NCBI RefSeq assembly: GCF_902859825.1
Contig: NZ_CADIKB010000005.1
Span: forward strand, 124,001 to 188,000
Length of the DNA stretch: 64,000 bases
Direction of reading: 5' to 3'
Source of the DNA: Paraburkholderia phenoliruptrix
Lineage (GTDB): Bacteria > Pseudomonadota > Gammaproteobacteria > Burkholderiales > Burkholderiaceae
Under the pieces are notes generated by a model. It did no database searches. It saw only the letters and a program-made list of their open reading frames with translations, and was not told the origin of the DNA. The position numbers were made by a program, and so were the translations under genes. This document shows, piece after piece, positions 40,590-48,021 of this stretch. Position 1 is the stretch's first letter. Each line of letters starts with the position of its first letter.

Positions 40590-43001
40590 CTAGTCTCGCC
40601 TGGAAACCTCGTCTGGATTCGTGGTAGTGTACGTGTATGCATAAGCGTAGTCGTACGTACCATTTTTATTGTGGCTCTTCAGAGGCACCGCATTCATCAC
40701 GCCGCCCACCACGCGGGCGCGCGCGCGGCGCAGCTTCTTCAGCGCCGCGGCAAGATGGCCTTCGGTGTGCGCGCCGGCACGCATCACAAGCACGGTCGAG
40801 CCCGCAAGATTGGCCACCACCGCGGCATCGGCGACCGCGAGGAGCGGCGGCGTGTCGACAATGATCAGATCGAACTGCTGCTCGAACCGCGCCAGGATTT
40901 CGCTAAAACGCGACGACGTGAGAATCTCCGAGGGATTCGGCGGATACGTGCCCGCGGCGATGAAATGCAGGCCCGCGACGCCGGTTGCGCGTGCTGCCGT
41001 GTCGAGATCCACCTGGCCGGTCAGCAGCTCGGTGAGGCCGCCTTCGGGCGAGCGTCCGAGGTATTGCGCGAGCCGGCCGCGCCGCAGATCCGCGTCGATG
41101 AGGAGCACGCGCTTGCCGGACTCGGCAATCAGCGCCGCGAGGTTCGCGCTCAGGAAGCTCTTGCCGTCCGAAGGAGCCGGGCTCGTGATCGCGACAATGC
41201 GGTTAGGCGCATCGATCAAGCCGAACTGCAAGGTGGCGCGCAAACCGCGCAGGCCTTCGACTGTCGTGTCGAACGGATGCGTCTTCACGAGCAGTGGCCG
41301 CACCGGCGCCTTGCCCGATGCAATCACGGTCTGCGTGCCTACGGGCTCTTTTTTGGCGTCGTCCGCACTTGCACTGGCGTGCGCCCGCGAAGGAAGGAGT
41401 CGCGCGATGCCGGCAGGTGCCGCTGGCGCGTCCTCGACCTCGCTTGGCCGCGAGCGCGGCGCGGAAAGCGCGGCGGTACGCGCGGCGCTCAACTGGCGGT
41501 CGCTGCGCGCCTGTTCAGGGCTGAAGGTGATCGCGCCGAAAATAGGCAGCTGGAAACGTCGTTCGACGAACTCGGGATCGGCCACGCCGGTAAAAAACTT
41601 GCGTCGGCAGAACGCGAACAGAATGCCGCCGATCACGCCGAGCAGCGTGCCCGCCGAAATGATCAGCGCCGACTTCGGCTTAACCGGCCTTGAAGGCAGC
41701 AGCGCTTCGTCGATGATGTGCACGTTGCCGATGGTGCCGGCCCGCGAAATCGACAGCTCCTGAATCTTGTTCAGCAACGCGACGTAGATTTCCTCGGCGA
41801 CTTTCGCATCGCGTTGCAAGGCAAGCGCATTGCGCTCGGAACTGGGCAGCGTCGTGAAGTGATCTTCAAAGCGGGCTTTTTCGCGCGCCATGGCGCTCAG
41901 CTGCGAATCGACCTGCTGCACTTCCGGGCTTTCCTCCGTGAAGCGCCGCAGCAGTTGCGCGCGCTGAATGCGCAGCGCCGCAATCTGCTTTTCATAGTCG
42001 AGTCCGCCCGCGAGATACACGCCCGCTTCCTGAGTGGGTTGGAACGAGCCGACTTTCGACTGATACTCGGACAGCGCGGTTTCCGTCTTCTTCACTTCGG
42101 CGCGCAGGCGCGGCACTTCGCTGTTGAGGAACTCCAGCATGTGGCTCGCTTCTTCCTGCGCGCGTTCGGTGCGCTGCTTCAGATATGACGCGGCCACGGC
42201 GTTGGTGATCGCGGTGATCGCATGAGCGTCCGTGCCCGAATACGACAATTGCACGACACCCGTATCGCGGCCTTTTTCGGCGACCTGCAAGGAGGTGGAG
42301 AGCGCCGACACGGCGTCCAGCTGATTGAAGCGCGTGACATGGAACTCCGTGCCGGGGCGGGCCACCAGTTTCTCCACCAGCAGTGTGATGTCATGGCCTT
42401 TTGCTTCTATTCCGGCGACACCCGTCAGCAGTGTCGCGCCGAACGCATCGCACAGCACGTAGCGGCCGTTACCGAGCGCACGCAGCGTCAGTTGCGCGCC
42501 TTCAAGCGACTTCGGCACGACGATGGAGCTCACCTTGAACTGCTCGCCACCCCACGCATATTCATTCAGGCCAAAGGGCGCGCCGAAGGGTTGACCGGGA
42601 CGCGCAAACAACGCCGAGATCTTGCCGAGCACCGGCACCGTGTTCGCCGACGTGCTGAAATTCAGCTTGAACTGTTCGACCACGGGCTCGACCACGGCAC
42701 GGCTCTTGATGATTTCGATCTCGGCTTCGGTGCGCATCGGGCCGATGCTCGGCATCAGCGAGAGCAGTTTCTGGCCTTGCGCGCTGTTGCCGTTGCTTTG
42801 CGCGTCGACCTGCAGCAGCGCATCGGCGGAATAGACCGGCGTGGCGATTTTCGTATAGACGACCGCCGCGAGGATCACACTGCCGGCAATACCGATCACC
42901 CACCAGATCTGCTCCATGACCATGCGCAAGAGGTCGCGCATCACCGCGTCCTCGTCGCCGTCCGGTGCTGGACCGTGGTCCAGCATGTCATACGTACTCA
43001 T
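40590..43001 (-). CDS. wzc: Polysaccharide co-polymerase/autokinase (Wzc/BceF-like BY-kinase)
   Basis: An 803-residue inner-membrane protein that controls chain length and export with Wza. A Wzz-type periplasmic domain lies between two membrane helices (about 31-53 and 447-467) and contains coiled-coil stretches near 280-400. The cytoplasmic bacterial tyrosine kinase domain has Walker A SPAPSDGKS (about 607; the usual first Gly is Ser), Walker A' VLLIDADLRRG and Walker B LIIVDTPP. The C-terminal tyrosine cluster YDYAYAYTYTTT is the autophosphorylation site. It is downstream of wza by 23 bases. A cognate tyrosine phosphatase (Wzb) is not in the window. Confidence 0.93.
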   Translation of the reverse strand: MSTYDMLDHGPAPDGDEDAVMRDLLRMVMEQIWWVIGIAGSVILAAVVYTKIATPVYSADALLQVDAQSNGNSAQGQKLLSLMPSIGPMRTEAEIEIIKSRAVVEPVVEQFKLNFSTSANTVPVLGKISALFARPGQPFGAPFGLNEYAWGGEQFKVSSIVVPKSLEGAQLTLRALGNGRYVLCDAFGATLLTGVAGIEAKGHDITLLVEKLVARPGTEFHVTRFNQLDAVSALSTSLQVAEKGRDTGVVQLSYSGTDAHAITAITNAVAASYLKQRTERAQEEASHMLEFLNSEVPRLRAEVKKTETALSEYQSKVGSFQPTQEAGVYLAGGLDYEKQIAALRIQRAQLLRRFTEESPEVQQVDSQLSAMAREKARFEDHFTTLPSSERNALALQRDAKVAEEIYVALLNKIQELSISRAGTIGNVHIIDEALLPSRPVKPKSALIISAGTLLGVIGGILFAFCRRKFFTGVADPEFVERRFQLPIFGAITFSPEQARSDRQLSAARTAALSAPRSRPSEVEDAPAAPAGIARLLPSRAHASASADDAKKEPVGTQTVIASGKAPVRPLLVKTHPFDTTVEGLRGLRATLQFGLIDAPNRIVAITSPAPSDGKSFLSANLAALIAESGKRVLLIDADLRRGRLAQYLGRSPEGGLTELLTGQVDLDTAARATGVAGLHFIAAGTYPPNPSEILTSSRFSEILARFEQQFDLIIVDTPPLLAVADAAVVANLAGSTVLVMRAGAHTEGHLAAALKKLRRARARVVGGVMNAVPLKSHNKNGTYDYAYAYTYTTTNPDEVSRRD

Positions 43002-43024
43002 GTCGAAACTCCGTTGCGAGCAAT

Positions 43025-44221
43025 TTATCTGGAGAGCTGGACGGTGTAGAAGAGCGACTGCAGCGTCGGTGTGATCTGTTCGAGCGCACGGTTAAAGCGT
43101 GCCGCACTCGACACCTGCACGTACACCACATCCTTCGGCTGCAGATCGAATTTGGTCATCAGCATCAATGCATCCACTTGGGTCATGTCGAGTTGATACA
43201 CGTCGGGCGTGAGCGTCTTGTCGGCGCCGCGCACCACGTAGACGTAGCGTGGATCGCCGGTCTTCACGTCGAGGCTGCCGGCGCCGGTCAGCGCGTCGGC
43301 GAGCGTGAGGCGGCCGCGGTTCATCGGCAGCGAGGTCGGCTTGTTCACTTCGCCGAGCACGAACACGCGGCTGTTCGAACGGTCCGGCACGTCGATGATG
43401 TCGCCGTCCTTCAGGAGTACGTTCTGTTGCGGATCGCCCGTTTCGAGCAGTGCTGCCACGTCGACGGTGTAGCGTTTGCCGTCGCGCGTGACGCCGACGT
43501 TCTGCAGGTCCGCATCGGGCAAGGCGCCGCCCGCGCGATTGATCGCGTCGAGCACGGTGAGCGGCGCATCGGTGATCGCTTCCGACGCGGGCGTGCGCAG
43601 ATTGCCCGTGACCTGCACCGATTGACTGTTGAAGCCCGACACGCGCACGTCGAGTTGCGGATTGCGGATGGTGCGCGCCAGGCCCTTCGTCAACGCTTCC
43701 TGGACTTCCTGCGCGGTCATGCCTTGCACCTTGATCCGCCCCACGCGCGGAAAGAAAATCGTGCCGTTATTCGCGACACGAACCGTGAGGCCGCCTTCGC
43801 CGCTGCTCGTCACGGTCGGCGCGATCGGCGTCGCGCCCTGCGTCTGCGTGGGGCCGGGAGAGGGCGCGACGCCGCTCGCGGCCGGCAGCGGCGGCGTGCC
43901 GGCCGCGGTGCCCATGCCGCCCGTCAGCTCCGGATGGTCCCACACGATGATGGTCAGCTGGTCGCCGACTCCGAGCCGATATTCGTAGTGACCCCGGGTT
44001 TGCGGTGTGAGACAGGTCAACGGACAGACGGCGGGCACAGCGGCCGCGCGTTGCTGACGAAAATAGCCGACGTCGATCGTGTGGACCGGAAACTTCTCGG
44101 CGGTCTGTTCGGGCGGCGCAGGCTGCTCGAGCCTTTTCGTGTCGAGGTAAGGTCCTGGCGCGAGCGTGCAGGCACATAGAGATGCAGCCGCGAGCCCCGC
44201 AGCAATTGTTCTGGTCGTCAT
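43025..44221 (-). CDS. wza: Outer-membrane polysaccharide export lipoprotein (Wza/BceE-like)
   Basis: A 398-residue export channel subunit. The signal peptide MTTRTIAAGLAAASLCAC ends in a lipobox LCA-C with Cys18 as the lipidated residue. The polysaccharide export domain starts YRLGVGDQLTIIVWDHPEL; two SLBB-type beta-grasp repeats follow (VTGNLRTPASEAITD and VFVLGEVNKPTSLPM). A Pro/Gly/Thr-rich insertion (about 135-170) separates the two halves. The ATG at 44221 is chosen because it directly begins the lipoprotein signal. Confidence 0.93.
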   Translation of the reverse strand: MTTRTIAAGLAAASLCACTLAPGPYLDTKRLEQPAPPEQTAEKFPVHTIDVGYFRQQRAAAVPAVCPLTCLTPQTRGHYEYRLGVGDQLTIIVWDHPELTGGMGTAAGTPPLPAASGVAPSPGPTQTQGATPIAPTVTSSGEGGLTVRVANNGTIFFPRVGRIKVQGMTAQEVQEALTKGLARTIRNPQLDVRVSGFNSQSVQVTGNLRTPASEAITDAPLTVLDAINRAGGALPDADLQNVGVTRDGKRYTVDVAALLETGDPQQNVLLKDGDIIDVPDRSNSRVFVLGEVNKPTSLPMNRGRLTLADALTGAGSLDVKTGDPRYVYVVRGADKTLTPDVYQLDMTQVDALMLMTKFDLQPKDVVYVQVSSAARFNRALEQITPTLQSLFYTVQLSR

Positions 44222-44258
44222 TTTATGGTCCCTTCGCGTGTAGCCGGTGCGTCGTTGG

Positions 44259-45212
44259 TTAGCGCACCGCTTCCTGCCATGCCCCGCGCATTGCGCGTAA
44301 ACCCACTCGCCATTTGCGAAGCGCAAGCGCCAGTCCGCCGCGCTCGAATGCAAGCGACAATGCGCGCAGAAACCCCGGGTCCGCGCGATCGCCGATCAGC
44401 GTCGAGTAAACGACGAACGCCCATCGGCCGGGTGGCGTCAGGTGTTCGCACATGATGAGTCGGAGATTGAACGACGCGTTATAGAACGCCGTGTCGTTGA
44501 ATGCGAAGCGCTGATCTTCGTCGCTGCGCTGAGCGGGAAAATGCTCGACGAGCAACGCCGGGTCGTAGACGAGCGTCCAGCCGCGCCTGCGCACGTCGAG
44601 GCTGAAGCCCATTTCGCAATGAACCTGCGCGCCGCTGCCGCGCAGGCGCGCGTCGAAACGCAGCGTGCCGATCGCTTCACGGCGAAACGCCATGTTCACG
44701 CCCTTCAGCACATCCACTTCGCGCGCCAGCCCATGACCGATGTGATGATTGCCGATCGTGCGGCCGTACCAGCGCACGATGCCGACGCACGGCTTCTGCC
44801 CCTGCAGAATGCCGTTGTTTTCATGCACAATGTCGCGTCCGCCCAACCCGCCGAGGCACGGATCGGCCTGAAATGCGCGGGCGATTCGCGCGACCCAGTC
44901 CGGATGCGGCGCGGCGTCGTCGTCGGTAAAGCAGAGCACGTCGCCGCATGCGCTCTCTATGCCGAGGTTGTACGCGGCCACCACACCGGGCTTGTGCACG
45001 AGCACCACCGCACGACGCGGATCGGGCCGCGTGGCCTCGCGCGTGCGCAGCCAGTCGAGCGTGGCATGATCGTCGTGACGCGCGATGACGATCACCTCGT
45101 CAGGCCGGCGCTCCTGTGCGTCGAGCGCCGCCAGGCACCGCGCGAGATCGGCGGTGCGACGGTACGTCGGCACGATCACGGAGACTTTCACGAGCGGTTC
45201 CCGTAGCGGCAT
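44259..45212 (-). CDS. GT2-family glycosyltransferase (exopolysaccharide)
   Basis: A 317-residue GT-A fold inverting glycosyltransferase. VSVIVPTYRRTADLARCL starts the nucleotide-sugar domain, CFTDDDAAPHPDW holds the DxD-type metal motif, and GLGGRDIVHENNG and NMAFRRE follow. The C terminus is hydrophobic (WAFVVYSTLIGD). The start lies two bases after the stop of the priming transferase, so translation is coupled. Confidence 0.9.
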   Translation of the reverse strand: MPLREPLVKVSVIVPTYRRTADLARCLAALDAQERRPDEVIVIARHDDHATLDWLRTREATRPDPRRAVVLVHKPGVVAAYNLGIESACGDVLCFTDDDAAPHPDWVARIARAFQADPCLGGLGGRDIVHENNGILQGQKPCVGIVRWYGRTIGNHHIGHGLAREVDVLKGVNMAFRREAIGTLRFDARLRGSGAQVHCEMGFSLDVRRRGWTLVYDPALLVEHFPAQRSDEDQRFAFNDTAFYNASFNLRLIMCEHLTPPGRWAFVVYSTLIGDRADPGFLRALSLAFERGGLALALRKWRVGLRAMRGAWQEAVR

Positions 45213-45214
45213 GA

Positions 45215-46624
45215 TCAGAATGCGTTGCGGCTGACAAAACCCTTGAAGATGGTGATGAACACAATCTTCATGTCGAACCAGAACGACCAGTTGTGTATGT
45301 AAAAGAGATCGAACTTCACGCGCGCTTCCATCTTCTCCACCTTGGCAGTCGCGCCGCGATAACCGTTCACCTGGGCCCAGCCGGTAATGCCGGGCTTGAT
45401 CCGATAGCGGTGCATGTAGCCGTACACCTGATCCTTGTAGAGATCGTCGTGCTCGATCGCATGCGGACGCGGTCCGACCACTGACATCTGGCCGAGCAGC
45501 ACGTTGAAAAACTGCGGCAGTTCGTCGAGACTCGTGCGGCGCATGAAAGCGCCGAGCTTCGTCACGCGCGCGTCGTGGCGCGAAGCCTGCGTGACCTGTC
45601 CCTCTGCTTCGTGATGCACGGTCATCGAGCGGAACTTGTAGATGGAGAACGGCTCGCCGTCGGCACCCTTGCGGATCTGGCGAAAGAACACGGGCCCGGG
45701 CGAGGTGAGCTTGATGCCTGCCGCCAGCACCGCGAACACCGGCGCCAATGCGACGAGTGCGGCCGCGGCGAACAGCCGGTCGAAGATGAGCTTCGGCCAC
45801 ATCTGCGGGGGCGAAAGCGACGGCGCGCTCAGGTTCAGCGTGGGCAAACCGACCACGTCGACAAGCGAGTGGTCGAAAAGCGAGAGGCTGCGTACGTCAG
45901 GGATAAAACGCAGATTCACGAAGTCATGCCTGAACATGCGCTGGAAGCGATAGATCGTATGTTCTTCTGATAAAGGCAACGCGAGCCATACTTCGTTCAC
46001 ATGCTCGTCGCGCACTTTCGCGGCGAAGGCATGTGGATCGGTCAGCACCGGCAGCCGGTTCAGCCGCGGGTTGAGCCGCGCACCGGACGATGCAAGCTCA
46101 TCGACACTATTTGCAAGGCTGGTGTCGAGCACGCAGACCGGCTTGAACCCGGCTTGCGGCGCATGTTCGAGATGTGCGAGCAGCGTGCGGGCAAAACCCG
46201 GTGCGCCGACAATCGCGACCGTGCGGAAGTTCATGCCGCGCCGGCGAACGCTGCGCAATGCGACATGTACTGCGCACTTCGTCGCAATGATCAGCGCTCC
46301 TGAAATCAGCGTCGAGTAGGCGAACCAGAGGCGCGAGACGGCGTCCATGCGATGCAGCGTGAACGCGAGCAACAATGCGGCCGCGACCACGGCGAGCCAT
46401 GCCGCGGCCACTCGCGCGAGCATCGCGCCCAAGGCCTTGCCGCGCCACGTTTCGTAGACGCCGAAGCCGGGAAACATCAGCAGCACCAGCACGCAGTTGA
46501 ACGCAATCAGCAGGCGTTCCGTGTCCGGCAACGCCGCGAGCGTCGAAAAACGCATCCAGTGAGCGAGCAGGCCTCCCGCAATCACGAAGAGTGCGTCGAG
46601 GCATCGCGCAGTATTCCTGAACAT
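45215..46624 (-). CDS. wcaJ: Undecaprenyl-phosphate glycosyl-1-phosphate transferase (WcaJ/BceB-like), initiates repeat-unit synthesis
   Basis: A 469-residue polyprenyl-phosphate hexose-1-phosphate transferase. Four N-terminal membrane helices (about 5-120), a soluble CoA-binding-like domain ([17 protein letters not shown]), one further membrane segment (about 278-300) and the catalytic domain with [25 protein letters not shown] and VVGPRPH. The length fits WcaJ-type enzymes that load glucose-1-phosphate. It follows the Crp-type gene after 36 bases. Confidence 0.93.
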   Translation of the reverse strand: MFRNTARCLDALFVIAGGLLAHWMRFSTLAALPDTERLLIAFNCVLVLLMFPGFGVYETWRGKALGAMLARVAAAWLAVVAAALLLAFTLHRMDAVSRLWFAYSTLISGALIIATKCAVHVALRSVRRRGMNFRTVAIVGAPGFARTLLAHLEHAPQAGFKPVCVLDTSLANSVDELASSGARLNPRLNRLPVLTDPHAFAAKVRDEHVNEVWLALPLSEEHTIYRFQRMFRHDFVNLRFIPDVRSLSLFDHSLVDVVGLPTLNLSAPSLSPPQMWPKLIFDRLFAAAALVALAPVFAVLAAGIKLTSPGPVFFRQIRKGADGEPFSIYKFRSMTVHHEAEGQVTQASRHDARVTKLGAFMRRTSLDELPQFFNVLLGQMSVVGPRPHAIEHDDLYKDQVYGYMHRYRIKPGITGWAQVNGYRGATAKVEKMEARVKFDLFYIHNWSFWFDMKIVFITIFKGFVSRNAF

Positions 46625-46660
46625 TATTGACTCTGCGAGGTGGTCGAAACGTACAGCGTC

Positions 46661-47395
46661 TTATTCGACGGTCTCGGCCTGGCGCAGGCGGGGAAGAAGG
46701 CGGTCGAATTCACGCTTCACGAGGCCGTAGCACTCGCACGCGCGTGCTTCGAGCCCCTTGCGGTCGAGCACCTTGATGTGTCCGCGGCTGTGGTGAATGA
46801 GGCCTTCGTCGTGCAGCTTGCCGGCTGCCTCGGTAATGCCCTCGCGACGCACGCCGAGCATATCGGCGATCAGTTGCTGCGTGACCGTGAGGTCATTCGA
46901 CGCGACGCGGTCCACTTCGATCAGCAGCCAGCGGCACAGTTGCTTGTTCAGTGCATGATGGCGGTTGCATGCCGCGGTCTGCGCGACTTGCGTGAGGAGC
47001 GCGTGCATGTAGAGCAGCATCAGACGGCGCAGAAAATCGGAGCGTGCGAATTGCTGCTTCAGAGCCTGGGCGCTCATGCGATACGCGAAGCCGGCGCATT
47101 GCACCTGCACGCGGTTCGGCATGGTTTCGCCGCCGGTGAGCACGGGTACGCCGGTCATGCCTTCGCGCCCGACCGCGGCGATCTCGACGGAGCTGCCGTC
47201 TTCCATCGTCGAGAGCATGGAAATGATCGCGGTAGTGGGGAAGTACACGTGATGGATCCGTTGGCCGGAATCGCAGAGCAATTGCTCCGTGCGCAGATGG
47301 ACCAGTTCGAGGTGGGGAGCAAGCGCCTGCCATTCGTGAGACGGCAATGCGCCGAGCAAATGGTTACCGTGCAGATCTGATTGAAGTGTCAACAT
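46661..47395 (-). CDS. Crp/Fnr-family transcriptional regulator
   Basis: A 244-residue regulator: cyclic-nucleotide-binding-type beta-roll (about 15-125, e.g. CDSGQRIHHVYFPTTAIISM, AAVGREGMTGVP) and a C-terminal winged helix (VTQQLIADMLGVRREGITEA, about 175-194). No Fnr-type iron-sulfur cysteines are seen at the N terminus, and the cAMP-binding residues of Crp are not obvious, so the ligand is unknown. It is first in the operon with wcaJ, GT2, wza and wzc, and so probably controls exopolysaccharide synthesis. Crp/Fnr-type regulators such as BerA control Burkholderia exopolysaccharides in response to c-di-GMP. Confidence 0.88.
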   Translation of the reverse strand: MLTLQSDLHGNHLLGALPSHEWQALAPHLELVHLRTEQLLCDSGQRIHHVYFPTTAIISMLSTMEDGSSVEIAAVGREGMTGVPVLTGGETMPNRVQVQCAGFAYRMSAQALKQQFARSDFLRRLMLLYMHALLTQVAQTAACNRHHALNKQLCRWLLIEVDRVASNDLTVTQQLIADMLGVRREGITEAAGKLHDEGLIHHSRGHIKVLDRKGLEARACECYGLVKREFDRLLPRLRQAETVE

Positions 47396-48021
47396 GATCG
47401 GTCCTCGCGTGAAGCCGCGCGTCGCGCGTCTTCCTGTTTTTGATCCGACTCCTGCACCCTTTGATAACTCGTGCGCTGCGTTGCAAACAGCGGAGGATGA
47501 ACAGAATCGGCCCCGTATTGGCCTGATGTGCCGACGCCGTTCTGGTTGCTCCTCACGGCGCCGCGATGTTGCGTGCTTGTATTAGCGAGGACTATGCCAA
47601 CCATAGGGAAAAGCCTGACTGGTGCGACGCAGCGAGGACGGCCCGGTCGATTCGCCTTGCCGTACGCGCCTTTTTGTTTCAATTCTGTACACCGGCCATC
47701 CAGCGGCGCGGCGCGTGCACCGGTGTTTTTGTACGAGCCAAGTGCTTGATCCGATTGACTTCGCAATAACTGGCAGCGGTTTTGCGAGGGGTACGCCAGG
47801 GTTGTCCCGCGCTTCGCGGGCGCCTTCTCACGCGGTGTCCGGGATGTGCCGGAATTGATTCAGATGTGTTCAACCGGCTGCGTGGGTTGCCGTACGGTTC
47901 GACATTTGTGATCCTCAGGAGTCGCAAAAGAAACGACAGTGACGGACTGCGCCCGACAGATGCGTTCGCGCAGCGCGAGGTTTTACGCGCCTCGCGAAGG
48001 CATGGCCGGCGGCCACTACGT
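47396..48021. other. Intergenic region between the GH2 gene and the Crp-led operon
   Basis: 626 bases without a credible gene; the open frames present are Arg/Pro/Ser-rich shadows. Contains the sigma-54-like box at 47584-47599 and a compact hairpin CCCGCG-CTT-CGCGGG (47805-47819) that could contribute to terminating the GH2 operon arriving from the right. Confidence 0.5.
47584..47599 (-). promoter_or_regulatory. Sigma-54-like promoter of the Crp-led exopolysaccharide operon
   Basis: On the minus strand TGGCATAGTCCTCGCT has GG and GC ten bases apart; its first eight bases are identical to the narK sigma-54 box. Transcription would start near 47574, leaving a 5' leader of about 180 bases before the Crp-type gene. 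Confidence 0.55.
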
